Assembly (NCBI GenBank): GCA_029266635.1
Contig: JAQSWM010000009.1
Coordinates: forward strand, 124,001-188,000
Reading direction: 5' to 3'
Source of the DNA: Sphingobacteriaceae bacterium
GTDB taxonomy: Bacteria; Bacteroidota; Bacteroidia; Sphingobacteriales; Sphingobacteriaceae
Length of the DNA: 64,000 nt
Shown: positions 1 to 9,301 of the stretch, one piece after another
Layout: the number at the start of each line of letters is the position of its first letter
How positions within the stretch are numbered: position 1 is the stretch's first letter
The notes under the pieces: model-generated
Told to the model about the DNA's origin: nothing
The model's database searches: none
The model's input: the letters and a program-made list of their open reading frames with translations, nothing else
Made by a program: the position numbers and the translations under genes

Positions 1-595
1 CAAGCCGCGTGTTAATGAACCCTGGCGCAAGCCCCACCGTCCGGATGGAAGGTCCCCATTCAATTGTCAGGCTTTGGACTAGCGCTTTCAAGCCGGTTTT
101 TGCTACGTTGTAAGGGAAGCTTCCCGCCATGGTATTGTTGCTGTGTGCCGAGGAGTTTATAATGATCACTCCGCTCCCACTCTTCTCCAGGTAAGGTTTG
201 CAAAGCCTTGCCACATTCCAATGCGACTCCAGATTCAGGTTCATATTGAAAAGCCAATCGTCATGGCTGCAGCTTTCTGCTCCGCGAAAAACGTTAGTTC
301 CGGCGTTCGAAGCGAGGATGTCAATCCCAGAAAAAGCCTCAGCAGCTTTGTGGACGAAATCCTCCAGCTGCTCAACCTTTGTCACGTCCACCTGCACATA
401 CAAGGGTTTCTTGCCCGATTCTTCTTCCACCACTCTCACGAAACCCTGAGCGTTTGCGTGATCTGTGGGCTCGATGGCACAGCCGGCAATGTTCGCTCCT
501 GCACGTGCATAAACTTTTGCAATGCCGGCGCCGATACCGGAAGAAGCACCCGTAATTACTACCGTCTTACCGGAAAGGTCAATATTAAGAGGCAT
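1..595 (-). CDS. SDR-family oxidoreductase, C-terminus cut off by window edge
   Basis: About 198 codons are visible from an ATG at 595 and the frame stays open to base 1, so the C-terminal ~50 residues are missing. The N-terminal Rossmann fold shows TGASSGIG (about residues 15-22), the NAG motif near residue 90 and the catalytic YNVAK tetrad pair near 155, which together define a classical short-chain dehydrogenase using NAD(P)H. The substrate cannot be told. It is divergent from the alpha-galactosidase gene. A TACTTTCG sequence on the minus strand (607-614) resembles the Bacteroidota -7 box with one mismatch. Confidence 0.9.
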   Translation of the reverse strand, partial: MPLNIDLSGKTVVITGASSGIGAGIAKVYARAGANIAGCAIEPTDHANAQGFVRVVEEESGKKPLYVQVDVTKVEQLEDFVHKAAEAFSGIDILASNAGTNVFRGAESCSHDDWLFNMNLNLESHWNVARLCKPYLEKSGSGVIIINSSAHSNNTMAGSFPYNVAKTGLKALVQSLTIEWGPSIRTVGLAPGFINTRL

Positions 596-685
596 AGGTT
601 TTTGTTCGAAAGTAGCATATTTTCATAAAAGTATTGAAGTGTGTGGCTATGGCTGCGCAAACAATTGATTTGTCAAGCTAAAAGT

Positions 686-693
686 TATATTTG
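686..693 (+). promoter_or_regulatory. Bacteroidota-type -7 box TATATTTG
   Basis: Matches TAnnTTTG exactly and sits 18 bases before the ATG at 712 of the alpha-galactosidase. An upstream TTG start at 691 would lie inside this box, which is a reason to prefer 712. No convincing -33 TTTG was found at the best spacing. Confidence 0.5.
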
Positions 694-711
694 TTTCGCC
701 TGAACCTATTC

Positions 712-2898
712 ATGAAATCTTTAAAACAGCCAATTTTAGTAAGCCTGAAACTTGCCTTTTGCCTTAGCCTTAGCTTAGTTGTTTTTTCAGCTTCTTCCCA
801 AACAATAACTGAGACTAGTACGCCAAAGGGTTGGCTGATCAAGACAAAATCCTCCCAATATCAAATTGTGCTTACTCCGGCAGGAAAGGTTAAGCCTCTG
901 TATTTCGGTGTTGCCGGGCAAACAGACTACGGCAACAAAAACACGCCCTGGTTTGAAGATATAGATGAAGTGCCCGTACGGGGCGAGCTTCCTTTTAAAG
1001 TACCCGTGCTTGAGGTGATCTTTAGCGATCACGTGCGGGATGCTGCACTTGAATTTGTAAGCGCAGAGATCAGCAGCCTTGATAAGCACCCTTTGTTGAA
1101 GATCGTCCAGAAAGATAAAGTTTATCCGCTTCAAGTGACATCCTACATCCGGGTACTGCCTGAGTACGACATTCTTGAAAAATGGATCAGTGTTAGAAAT
1201 ACAGCAAAAAAGGGGAACATCCAGGTGGAAAATCTCTTGTCAGGAAGTATCGTGCTGCCATCCGACGAATACAAACTAACACAGCTTTCCGGACTTCCGA
1301 ACACCGAGTTTCAGATCGTCAAAACTGACGTCACTGCAGGAATGAAAACTATTGATATAAAAGGATCGAAATCTACATTCCATGCGCCATGGTTTTTGGC
1401 AGAGCCCAAGAGTTCCGACGGTTCAAGCGGCAGAGCCTGGTTTGGTTCGGTACATTACAGTGGCAACTGGGCGTTGCATTTCGACAAAGTTTTCAATGGC
1501 ACGCTCCAGATTGTCGGCGGGATTAACTTTTGGGATAGCGCCTTAACCCTTGAACCGCGTGAGTCATTTTCCACTCCGAAATTTTCGGTTGGCTTTACAA
1601 CTAAAGGTGCGGAAGGCGCAGCACGCAGTCATGCAGCTTATATCAGGAACGAGATTCTTCCTGAGCCACACAGAAATGACCTCCGCCCCGTTCTATACAA
1701 CAGCTGGTATGCTACCAAGCAGTATTTGAATGAAGATCAGCAGGTCGAACTGGCAAAAGTTGCGGCGGAAGTTGGCGCAGAATTGTTTATGGTAGATGCC
1801 GGATGGTATAAAGTGAGCGGCACTGACTGGCATGAGATCGGCGACTGGGAGATTGACAACAAAAAGTTTCCGAATGGATTAACTTCGCTAATACAGCGGG
1901 TAAATGCTTTGGGCATGAAATTCGGCCTATGGGTTGAGCCTGAAAACATTTATGTAACAAGCGAAACGTATAAGAAACATCCTGACTGGGCACTTCACTT
2001 TCCAAACCGCGATGGCAACCCGAGAAAAACCCTCAATCTTGCCAAAGAAGATGTCTATCAATATTTGCTGAACACGCTCGATGGAATATTGAGCAGCAAT
2101 AAAATCGATTACATCAAGTGGGATCAAAACAGTTTTCTGAGAGAGCCGGGCTGGCCCGATGCACCGGTGGAGATGCAGCGGGAAGTCCGCATTCGCATGA
2201 CAGCGAACTTATATCGATTGATAGACGAATTGAAAAAGCGGCACCCAAACGTATGGTTTGAGTCTTGTGCCAGCGGCGGCGGCAGAACGGATCCGGGCAT
2301 ACTCTCACGAATGGATATGGCTTGGGTAAGCGATAATACAACTGCGTTAGACAGATTGATGATTCAATATGGTTATCTGAGCGCCTTCCCTGCAAACACT
2401 ATGATATCCTGGGTAATTGGCGCCGGTCCGGTACAGTCGCTTGATTATAAGTTTGATGTTGCAATGTGCGGCGTGCTCGGCATTGGCGATAACATCTCAA
2501 AGTGGACTGCGGCTGACAAGGAAATTGCTAGGAAGAAGATAGAAACTTATAAACTGATCCGCCCGCTGATTCAGCAAGGCATTCTGTACAGGCTTCGGTC
2601 GCCGTTCACAACAGATAATTCTGCTCTCCAATATAACAGCCCAGACAGTTTGTCGTCTGTGCTCATTTGCCATAACATGGCGAAGTACTTAGAGGGAAGT
2701 CAGGACCGCACCAGAGGTTCCAAAACTTTAAGGCTGCAGGGATTACGCCCGGAGAAAAATTACGTCGTTAAAAACGCTGCCAACAAAGACGAAAAAGGAA
2801 CCGTGTACACTGGTGAGTTTTTAATGAATGTTGGTATTGCGTGGCCACTTACTAAAGAATACGAGAGCCGTATTATCCTCATCAACCCAACCAAATAG
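712..2898 (+). CDS. Alpha-galactosidase, glycoside hydrolase family 36, exported
   Basis: A 728-residue protein with a signal peptide ending near FSASSQT, so it acts in the periplasm or at the surface. Family GH36/clan GH-D marks are clear: KWDQN with the presumed nucleophile Asp471 and SCASGGGRTD with the presumed acid/base Asp527 (numbering from the ATG at 712). It should release alpha-1,6-linked galactose from raffinose-type oligosaccharides or galactomannan. Length is normal for bacterial GH36. It is followed after 14 bases by a sugar porter, which suggests a two-gene uptake unit; no SusC/SusD pair is nearby. Alpha-N-acetylgalactosaminidase activity is not excluded. Confidence 0.9.
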   Translation: MKSLKQPILVSLKLAFCLSLSLVVFSASSQTITETSTPKGWLIKTKSSQYQIVLTPAGKVKPLYFGVAGQTDYGNKNTPWFEDIDEVPVRGELPFKVPVLEVIFSDHVRDAALEFVSAEISSLDKHPLLKIVQKDKVYPLQVTSYIRVLPEYDILEKWISVRNTAKKGNIQVENLLSGSIVLPSDEYKLTQLSGLPNTEFQIVKTDVTAGMKTIDIKGSKSTFHAPWFLAEPKSSDGSSGRAWFGSVHYSGNWALHFDKVFNGTLQIVGGINFWDSALTLEPRESFSTPKFSVGFTTKGAEGAARSHAAYIRNEILPEPHRNDLRPVLYNSWYATKQYLNEDQQVELAKVAAEVGAELFMVDAGWYKVSGTDWHEIGDWEIDNKKFPNGLTSLIQRVNALGMKFGLWVEPENIYVTSETYKKHPDWALHFPNRDGNPRKTLNLAKEDVYQYLLNTLDGILSSNKIDYIKWDQNSFLREPGWPDAPVEMQREVRIRMTANLYRLIDELKKRHPNVWFESCASGGGRTDPGILSRMDMAWVSDNTTALDRLMIQYGYLSAFPANTMISWVIGAGPVQSLDYKFDVAMCGVLGIGDNISKWTAADKEIARKKIETYKLIRPLIQQGILYRLRSPFTTDNSALQYNSPDSLSSVLICHNMAKYLEGSQDRTRGSKTLRLQGLRPEKNYVVKNAANKDEKGTVYTGEFLMNVGIAWPLTKEYESRIILINPTK

Positions 2899-2912
2899 TT
2901 GCCTTGGATCTA

Positions 2913-4256
2913 ATGAAAACTAGTTTCAACAACTCATACATAATCGGGATCTCGTTTATCTCTGCCTTGGGCGGATATTTGTTCGGGTTTGATTTTGCTG
3001 TGATATCTGGCGCATTGCCTTTTTTGCGGACCGAGTTTAATCTTACTCCATGGTGGGAAGGCTTTTTAACCGGATCTCTGGCTTTGGGCTGTATCGCTGG
3101 CTGTTTGATTGCCGGGAAAATTGCTGACCGATATGGCAGAAGACCGGGATTGATGCTGGCTGCTGCGATATTCGCCGTGTCTTCCTTAGGAATGGCTTTC
3201 TCCGGCTCACTCACAACTTTTGTGATCATGCGTTTTGCAGCAGGGATTGGAGTGGGGATGGCTTCAATGCTTAGCCCGATGTACATCGCAGAAATTTCGC
3301 CGGCCGAAAAAAGAGGCCGCAATGTGGCTATCAACCAACTTACCATCGTAAGCGGCATTTTAATAACCAATCTGGTCAATTACATGCTTGCAGATAATGG
3401 TCCGGATGCCTGGCGCTGGATGTTTGGGCTCGGGTTTGTTCCGTCGCTCTTCTTTTTGCTTGGCGTGATATGGTTGCCCGAAAGCCCTCGATGGCTCATT
3501 CAGGCAGGTCACACACAGAAAGCCAAGATAATACTTGAAACCATCGGCGGTGAAGGCTTTTCTGAAAGCACGTTTGCGAATGTTCAGAAAACCTTGGCAA
3601 AATCTCCAGCCGAGCATGGAACGTATGCTGCCGTTTTTCACAGGAGCGTGCGACCGGCCGTGTTGGTGGGAATAGGGCTGGCAGTGATCCAGCAGTTTTG
3701 CGGCATTAATGTGGTGTTCAACTATACATCAACTATTTTCCAGGCGGTTGGAGCAAGCCTCGACCGACAACTTTTTGAGACCGTTGCTATAGGGGCGGTA
3801 AACCTGATCTTCACGCTTCTGGCTATGTGGCAGGTTGACAAGCTTGGGCGCAGGCCATTAATGCTGATCGGCTCCTTAGGGCTTTCAGTCATTTACATCG
3901 TCTTGGCAACTTTATTGCAAAACCAGGCTTCGCCAGCATGGATTTCCGTTTTCGTCCTGCTGGCTATCGCCATGTATGGCGCATCCCTTGCACCCGTTGT
4001 GTGGGTAATTATTTCAGAAATATTCCCGAACAACATTCGCGGAAAAGCGACTTCAGTTGCTGTTATTGCGTTGTGGGCCGCCTACTTTATCCTGGTGTTT
4101 ACCTTCCCCATACTTGCAAGTAAATTGGGCACATACGGTCCGTTCTACATGTACGCGGGCATATGCCTGGTCGCTTTCTTCTTCATAAAGGCAAAAGTGA
4201 AAGAAACAAAGGGTCAGACTTTAGAAAACCTGGAAGGGAGGTTTGGTGGGCATTAA
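2913..4256 (+). CDS. MFS sugar porter (sugar:H+ symporter)
   Basis: A 447-residue, 12-helix inner-membrane transporter of the Major Facilitator sugar-porter family. It carries the family signatures in order: GYLFGFD at the start of helix 1, DRYGRRPG after helix 2, PESPRWL after helix 6, QQFCGINV in helix 7, DKLGRRPL after helix 8, and the ETKGQTLE end tag. ATG at 2913 is preferred over an in-frame TTG at 2904. It follows the GH36 gene closely, so the likely cargo is galactose or another released monosaccharide (inference). Confidence 0.92.
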   Translation: MKTSFNNSYIIGISFISALGGYLFGFDFAVISGALPFLRTEFNLTPWWEGFLTGSLALGCIAGCLIAGKIADRYGRRPGLMLAAAIFAVSSLGMAFSGSLTTFVIMRFAAGIGVGMASMLSPMYIAEISPAEKRGRNVAINQLTIVSGILITNLVNYMLADNGPDAWRWMFGLGFVPSLFFLLGVIWLPESPRWLIQAGHTQKAKIILETIGGEGFSESTFANVQKTLAKSPAEHGTYAAVFHRSVRPAVLVGIGLAVIQQFCGINVVFNYTSTIFQAVGASLDRQLFETVAIGAVNLIFTLLAMWQVDKLGRRPLMLIGSLGLSVIYIVLATLLQNQASPAWISVFVLLAIAMYGASLAPVVWVIISEIFPNNIRGKATSVAVIALWAAYFILVFTFPILASKLGTYGPFYMYAGICLVAFFFIKAKVKETKGQTLENLEGRFGGH

Positions 4257-4325
4257 CCTCATTTCCGGAGAAATTACAAGCACCTCAAAGGTTCACCTTC
4301 TATCTCGTCTCTCCTATCGGGATTT

Positions 4326-4661
4326 TCAAACTGCCGTTGCCATTTGCTCGCAAGCTTGTGCGCAGGCTCTGCACGCAGCTGCACATTCCTGGCAATGATC
4401 CATATCATGGCTGCCACATTCTTCCGCACAGGCGTTACAAAGATCGGCACATACACGGCAAAGGTGATGACTGCACCCACTGCCAAGGCTCATCAACTCG
4501 GCAGCTGCACGGCATATCGCTGCACATTCCAGATCCATCTGTATGCATTTGGCCATCATTTTAGGATCTTCTTCCTGGAGGCATGAGGTAGCACAATGTG
4601 TACAGGCAACCGCACAGGCTACACAGGCATCAATACAGTCTTTGAATTGCTGATGTGACAT
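4326..4661 (-). CDS. Cys-rich four-helix-bundle protein, copper storage (Csp3/DUF326-like)
   Basis: 111 residues with 20 cysteines, mostly spaced CxxC or CxxxC along what would be amphipathic helices, plus several Met and His. This is the pattern of the DUF326/Csp family, whose members line the core of a four-helix bundle with Cys thiolates that hold many Cu(I) ions. There is no signal peptide, so this is a cytosolic (Csp3-type) form. It ends close to the sugar porter end (convergent). The next minus-strand gene upstream is a DUF305 lipoprotein, a family that also includes copper binders. Confidence 0.85.
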   Translation of the reverse strand: MSHQQFKDCIDACVACAVACTHCATSCLQEEDPKMMAKCIQMDLECAAICRAAAELMSLGSGCSHHLCRVCADLCNACAEECGSHDMDHCQECAAACRACAQACEQMATAV

Positions 4662-4808
4662 AACGTTTTGTTTTTAAGTGAAAGAATACGGCTCATGCCA
4701 ACGCGGATCGAAGCGCCATAAAAGCGTTTAATTTATTAACTCGCCGGAGCCGGAATGGTTTCTTTAAATCCATATCCTTCGCAAACAGACACGACCCTTC
4801 ACAAACAC

Positions 4809-5477
4809 CTACCGGTGCTTGCCCGACCATTCCTCCAGTTCCTTGATTTCCTGAGTCTGGTCTACTATCATTTTCCGTGTCATAGATTTAAACGCCTCAT
4901 CTTTTGCAAACTGCAGTATAGTGTTTGCCATGCTGACGCCGCTTCGGTGATGCAAGGTCATGAGCGTAGCAAACTGCTGGTCGGGCGTAGAGCCGGGACT
5001 TGCGGGCTTTTCCATCATAGCCGTCATTTCATCAGCCATTGCTTTGCCCAGGCCAGCACTTGTATTCGATGGATCGTAATCTTTAGGAGCGTCTTTGTAT
5101 TTTTCTGCGATTTGATCAAGCTGAGCGATCTCAGCCGATTGTGCATCTATGATCTTTTGAGCCATTGCCTTGAGTTGTTCATCGCTGCCCGAGGCAAGCT
5201 CTGCCTTTGACATTTCCACAGCACTTTCGTGATGCGCTTTCATGGCAGCCGCTAGGTCGTGGTCGGAATTTCCAGTCTTTTGCAGGCTGTGCATGTCAGC
5301 CATCATCTTATCCATAGAAGCCATCATGGCGTTTCCGCCAGCATCGTGATTGTGATCAGTTACGTGTTCGGATGCCATTCCCAGTGTATCTGTATCCTGT
5401 TCTCTTGATTGTCTATTCTGGCATGCTGAGGCGACAAATAGTATCGCGGTAGCGGCAATGATTGCTTTGGTGTTCAT
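4809..5477 (-). CDS. Lipoprotein with two DUF305 (ferritin-like) domains
   Basis: 222 residues beginning with a lipoprotein signal (lipobox VASAC, Cys19). A Met/His-rich segment (about residues 40-60) precedes two homologous helical repeats. The first has the motif AMKAHHESAVEMSKAEL and the second TLMTLHHRSGVSMANTI; each ends in an I..QxxEI.. segment. This HH..M.M signature is typical of DUF305, a periplasmic family with known copper-binding members. It lies 147 bases upstream of the Csp-like gene on the same strand, so both may serve metal buffering (inference). No regulator is nearby. Confidence 0.82.
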   Translation of the reverse strand: MNTKAIIAATAILFVASACQNRQSREQDTDTLGMASEHVTDHNHDAGGNAMMASMDKMMADMHSLQKTGNSDHDLAAAMKAHHESAVEMSKAELASGSDEQLKAMAQKIIDAQSAEIAQLDQIAEKYKDAPKDYDPSNTSAGLGKAMADEMTAMMEKPASPGSTPDQQFATLMTLHHRSGVSMANTILQFAKDEAFKSMTRKMIVDQTQEIKELEEWSGKHR

Positions 5478-5607
5478 TCGACATTCCGTTTATTAGTAAA
5501 CCTCGGTTCTGTCTAATGGTTTACGTATTTCTCAAAACCGAAAGGCAGCAGGATTTAGCTCCATTCTCGGGAACAATTTGCATATTAGCCTAACCAAATA
5601 GCCGAAC

Positions 5608-6894
5608 GTGAAAAAAGCATTTCTCGCACTTATCATCCTGACCTCTTTTTGTATCCAGGCATCCGCTCAAAAAAAGAAGCCAAATATCATTCTCATCATG
5701 GCTGATGACCTTGGCATGGAAACTTTAGGCTGCTATGGAAACGATGACCACCTCACTCCTAACCTCGACAAACTTGCTGCAAGCGGAATGCTGTTCGAGA
5801 ATTGCTATGCAACGCCCCTCTGCACACCGTCGCGGGTTCAGTTAATGACCGGGAAGTACAACAACCGCAACTATGTTGGTTTTGGCATTCTGGATTCAAA
5901 AGAAAAGACTTTTGCTGATGTACTAAAGCAACAGGGATACAAGACCTGTATTGCCGGTAAATGGCAGCTTTACGGCTATGAAAAACAGTGGCAACTCGCG
6001 GGTGGGCGAAAGGGCTCTTACCCGCAGGATTCAGGCTTTGACAAATTCTGCGTTTGGCAGGTAGACCAGGTGGGTTCAAGATACAAAGACCCGGTGGTTT
6101 ATTCAGACAATCTTAGATCAACCGAACTCAAAGGAAAGTTTGGCGATGATGTGTTCGTAAATTATATCGGAAACTTTATCTCGGAAAATCGTGAAGGGCC
6201 ATTTTTTGCCTATTACCCGATGTGCCTTACGCACGATCCTTTCATCCCCACTCCTGCTTCGGCCGACTACGAAAGTTCAGCCCCAAAAACAGACGATCCG
6301 AAATACTTTAAAGATATGCTGAGCTACATGGACCAGACCGTTGGCAAGCTGCTCGCCAAAGTAGATGAACTTGGGCTTAGGGAAGAAACGGTTATCATGT
6401 TTATTGGCGATAACGGCACTAGTCCGCTTATTACCTCACGCTTTAGAGGCGGCACTTACCAGGGCGACAAGGGCCAGACTACAGAACGTGGCACGCATGT
6501 TCCTCTTCTTGTGAGCTGGAAAGGCGTAGTTAAGCCGGGCAGCAAAAATACCTCCCTTGTTGATTTTACTGACTTTTTGCCAACCTTCCGGGATATTGCC
6601 GGCATGCAGCCTGCGCCCAAAACAGAGATACAAGACGGGCTCAGCTTTTATCCGCAGCTAAAAGGCAATTTGTCTACCAAACGTGATTGGGTATTTTGCC
6701 ACTACGATCCAAAATGGGGAACTTTCAAGGAGAAAACTTACGTCCACAACAAGGAATGGAAGCTGTACACAACCGGCGAAATCTTCAACGTACGTACTGA
6801 TCGCGACGAGTTGAAACCTTTAACCAAGGCAGAGCTTCCTGCTAGTGGGCTAAAAACAATCAAGGAGTTTGAAAAGGTGCTGAAGATAAAATGA
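5608..6894 (+). CDS. Sulfatase (arylsulfatase family), exported
   Basis: 428 residues with a Sec signal peptide (cleavage near ASAQ). The sulfatase core begins right after it: MADDLG supplies metal-binding Asp33/Asp34, LCTPSR at 71-76 contains Cys72, the residue that a formylglycine-generating enzyme or anSME must oxidise, and GDNGTS supplies the second metal-binding Asp/Asn pair. The start codon appears to be GTG at 5608. The substrate is unknown; the neighbouring alpha-galactosidase could hint at sulfated galactans, but no carrageenan- or porphyran-type partner enzyme is seen. Confidence 0.9.
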   Translation: MKKAFLALIILTSFCIQASAQKKKPNIILIMADDLGMETLGCYGNDDHLTPNLDKLAASGMLFENCYATPLCTPSRVQLMTGKYNNRNYVGFGILDSKEKTFADVLKQQGYKTCIAGKWQLYGYEKQWQLAGGRKGSYPQDSGFDKFCVWQVDQVGSRYKDPVVYSDNLRSTELKGKFGDDVFVNYIGNFISENREGPFFAYYPMCLTHDPFIPTPASADYESSAPKTDDPKYFKDMLSYMDQTVGKLLAKVDELGLREETVIMFIGDNGTSPLITSRFRGGTYQGDKGQTTERGTHVPLLVSWKGVVKPGSKNTSLVDFTDFLPTFRDIAGMQPAPKTEIQDGLSFYPQLKGNLSTKRDWVFCHYDPKWGTFKEKTYVHNKEWKLYTTGEIFNVRTDRDELKPLTKAELPASGLKTIKEFEKVLKIK

Positions 6895-6922
6895 AAGGCT
6901 AAATTCAAGTTTTTAGCCTTTC
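6893..6922. terminator. Stem-loop between convergent sulfatase and DUF3347 genes
   Basis: An 11-base perfect inverted repeat (6893-6903 GAAAGGCTAAA pairs with 6912-6922) with an 8-base loop. It overlaps the sulfatase stop codon and lies before the stop of the convergent gene. There is no long T-run after it, so it may work as a weak two-way terminator or as an mRNA end protector. Confidence 0.5.
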
Positions 6923-6936
6923 AAACCGTTGAAAGC

Positions 6937-7461
6937 TTATTGGGCTTTTATCTCTTCTTTTACTTCACCGCATTCCAGCATTTCGTCTCCGTAATATGGA
7001 TTTTTAATATCCTTTTCGGATGCGAGCCAATATGCGCCCTTACCTTCGTTTGCCATTGGGCAATACTGAACGAAAACATTGCCTGATTCTACCGGCATTT
7101 TCTTGATAAGGGGCAGTAAATCCTGGTTTAACGCAACGAAGTGTTCGCGTTGCTCGCTTATATTTTTAGACGATGAGATGCTGTCGGCGAGGCGGGCTGA
7201 AGTGAGGCAGCCATCGATCTGGCTGAGTGCTGATGAAAGCTTCACGGAAGCTTCCTTTGCAGCCGCAGAATTGGACTTTACAAGCGCATCTTTAAGCGTA
7301 ATATAGTTTTCATATGCAGACTGGATCTTGCTATCCTTAATCTTTACTTCGGTACCTTTTGTTGCAGACGAATCCTGTGCTGCACCGGTAGTTTTTTCCT
7401 GATTGTTGCATGCGGCAATCATCGCGGCAGCTGCAAGGCAGAAGAAATATCTCAATTTCAT
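6937..7461 (-). CDS. DUF3347 lipoprotein
   Basis: 174 residues with a lipoprotein signal (MIAAC, Cys18). The body has the DUF3347 layout: YITLKDALVKSN, then a helical stretch, then the Cys/Met-rich end QYCPMA...GAYWLAS..I.NPYYG..MLECGEV. In Bacteroidota this domain occurs both alone and fused to the end of CusB-type copper/silver efflux adaptors, and the CPM and ML.C.G motifs look metal binding. It is the third protein of copper-associated type within 3 kb (with the Csp-like and DUF305 genes), although a sulfatase gene on the other strand lies between them. Confidence 0.82.
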   Translation of the reverse strand: MKLRYFFCLAAAAMIAACNNQEKTTGAAQDSSATKGTEVKIKDSKIQSAYENYITLKDALVKSNSAAAKEASVKLSSALSQIDGCLTSARLADSISSSKNISEQREHFVALNQDLLPLIKKMPVESGNVFVQYCPMANEGKGAYWLASEKDIKNPYYGDEMLECGEVKEEIKAQ

Positions 7462-7582
7462 AGTTCAGTAATTTAGTTAACAAACATACTAAATTGTAGT
7501 TAAGGAGATGATTATATCCACGTGTCACGGATTATGGAATTTCATCTCACACGGCATCACTACTTCAAACAATCTCCTTATC

Positions 7583-8107
7583 ATGGCCGAATTAAATACC
7601 CCAGCTTCCGCCAACAAGGTTTCCGGAAGATTCAGCAGAAATGCACCCGCAAAAGTTGACCTCACAGCAATGGTTGACCTTGCCTTTCTCCTGATCACTT
7701 TTTTTATGCTGACTACCACCTTTGCTGAAAAGAAGGAATTGAAAGTCGCAATGCCGGTAGAGGGGCCTGCGGAAAAGATTGCAGATGATCGCAGCATGAC
7801 CATCTGCCTCGGAAAAAACAACAAGTTGCAATGGTTTGTCGGCTCGCCGGAGAATCCGATCAGCCCGCCTGCCGTGTGCGGCTTCGGCAGCAAGGGAATA
7901 CGTGATGCTATTTTCAGAACGGCTGCAGCGGTAAAGAGCGCCACAGGCAAACACCTCATTATATTGATAAAACCTTCGGATAAATCTAACATCCAGAACC
8001 TGGTGGACATTCTGGATGAGATGGAAATTGCGAAGGTGGAGACCTATGCAATCTCCGATCTGGGCAACATTGAGGCAGAACGGATGGCAAAAGCCGGGCT
8101 GCTCTGA
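7583..8107 (+). CDS. ExbD/TolR-family biopolymer transport protein
   Basis: 174 residues from the ATG at 7583 (MAELNTP); longer in-frame starts upstream would only add an untypical N-terminus. A single membrane helix with the essential Asp occurs in VDLTAMVDLAFLLITFFM, followed by a periplasmic domain. ExbD and TolR couple the proton gradient to TonB or TolA. No exbB or tonB gene is adjacent, which is common for extra exbD copies in this phylum, so the partner must be elsewhere. Confidence 0.88.
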   Translation: MAELNTPASANKVSGRFSRNAPAKVDLTAMVDLAFLLITFFMLTTTFAEKKELKVAMPVEGPAEKIADDRSMTICLGKNNKLQWFVGSPENPISPPAVCGFGSKGIRDAIFRTAAAVKSATGKHLIILIKPSDKSNIQNLVDILDEMEIAKVETYAISDLGNIEAERMAKAGLL

Positions 8108-8130
8108 ATTAATTTCCGTACCTTACATAT

Positions 8131-8730
8131 ATGAAAGCTCAATTACTTGTGATTGGCGCACTTGCCTTTTGCTCCTGTACATCCGCCGATGAAAACGTGC
8201 AGGTAAAAACGGTCAGCTACAAGGTGGATAGCACGGCGGACAGCAGCAACACCTATCGCATTGAACCCGACAGCACATATAAACCTTCCGACAGCTCTTT
8301 GGTGAACACCGGTTCAACAACGCCACAGGAGTTGGTAGCTTTTGCGCAAACGCTTACCAATATTCCTTATAAGTATGGCTCTATAGATCCGGCGCAGGGA
8401 TTTGATTGTTCAGGATTTGTTACATACGTTTTCAATCATTTCGGCATACAAGTGCCACGCAGTTCGGTTGACTTTGACGATCCTGCTGCCCACACAGTTC
8501 CGCTGAATGAAGCCCGGCCGGGAGACCTCATTCTATTCACCGGCACGGACAGCACAAAGAAAGTGGTTGGACATATGGGCATCATCATCTCAAATCCGAA
8601 TGAAGGTTTACGTTTCATTCATTCAACCTCCGGCAAAGCCGATGGAGTAACCGAGACTCCGCTAAATCCGTATTACCAGGGAAGGTTTATGAGAGCTATA
8701 CGGGTATTTAATCAGAACGATTCGCTCTAA
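8131..8730 (+). CDS. NlpC/P60 family cell-wall endopeptidase lipoprotein
   Basis: 199 residues with a lipoprotein signal (FCSC lipobox). After a Ser/Asp-rich linker comes the NlpC/P60 fold: FDCSGFVTYVF provides the catalytic Cys, GHMGIII the catalytic His and FIHSTSGK the third polar residue. Such enzymes cut D-gamma-Glu-diaminopimelate links in peptidoglycan stems. It starts 23 bases after exbD and may share its transcript. Its stop overlaps the stop of the convergent lipoprotein gene. Confidence 0.9.
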   Translation: MKAQLLVIGALAFCSCTSADENVQVKTVSYKVDSTADSSNTYRIEPDSTYKPSDSSLVNTGSTTPQELVAFAQTLTNIPYKYGSIDPAQGFDCSGFVTYVFNHFGIQVPRSSVDFDDPAAHTVPLNEARPGDLILFTGTDSTKKVVGHMGIIISNPNEGLRFIHSTSGKADGVTETPLNPYYQGRFMRAIRVFNQNDSL

Positions 8731-9299
8731 TCAATTCCCCGCTCATCCTTGTACTCGCCTACAGTTTTAAAAACCTTGTAAGGAAAATTGTACGGAAACT
8801 TACAATCCGAGCGGTCTAACGGCTTCTTTTGAGAATCTGTCAGCGTGTAAGTTGAATCAATGAGTTTGAATTTGCGGTTGTAATAATTGGTACTTTTTTC
8901 CATCGCGGCCCCACGCACGCATTCGCTGTGCAAAAAGTTGTTAAGCCGCTGAAAGGCGAAGATCTTACCGTCATTATCGAAATAACTTCTGTATGCGATA
9001 AACCAGTCGCTATTTTTGCTGAAAGGAAGTTCGGCGATGTAAACGGTCTTGCCGTTTTCATCCTTCACCACATTATAAGTGGCCTCCATATTTGGGGGAT
9101 ATTTATTTCCCTCCACTTTCACCAGCCGCTTTTCGCCCTCAACTTTAGCCAGGATCACAATAGACTTTTCCGTGATCATTGAATCTATGTGCTGTTTTTG
9201 CGCTTTAAGCTCGTCAAGTCCCGGCGACTTGCCCGACTTCGGCTTGCACGCTCCAGCAAAGAAAACTATCAGCAAAGAATAGAAAATCCGAGACCGCAT
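8727..9299 (-). CDS. Uncharacterised lipoprotein
   Basis: 190 residues. The N-terminus MRSRIFYSLLIVFFAGAC is a lipoprotein signal with Cys18. The rest contains many aromatic and Lys residues with a VVKDENGKTVYIAELPF hairpin-like segment and four Cys (two late in the chain) but no family I recognise. The start lies 2 bases from the end of the next minus-strand gene upstream, so the two are probably cotranscribed. Confidence 0.7.
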   Translation of the reverse strand: MRSRIFYSLLIVFFAGACKPKSGKSPGLDELKAQKQHIDSMITEKSIVILAKVEGEKRLVKVEGNKYPPNMEATYNVVKDENGKTVYIAELPFSKNSDWFIAYRSYFDNDGKIFAFQRLNNFLHSECVRGAAMEKSTNYYNRKFKLIDSTYTLTDSQKKPLDRSDCKFPYNFPYKVFKTVGEYKDERGID

Positions 9300-9301
9300 A
9301 T

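Noticed and set aside
143-628. Plus-strand 161-codon frame opposite the SDR gene
   Set aside because: It is antisense to a protein with clear SDR motifs; its own translation has no recognisable pattern.
712-6894. Polysaccharide utilisation locus
   Set aside because: Alpha-galactosidase, porter and sulfatase are near each other, but there is no SusC/SusD pair or hybrid two-component regulator, so PUL status is not supported.
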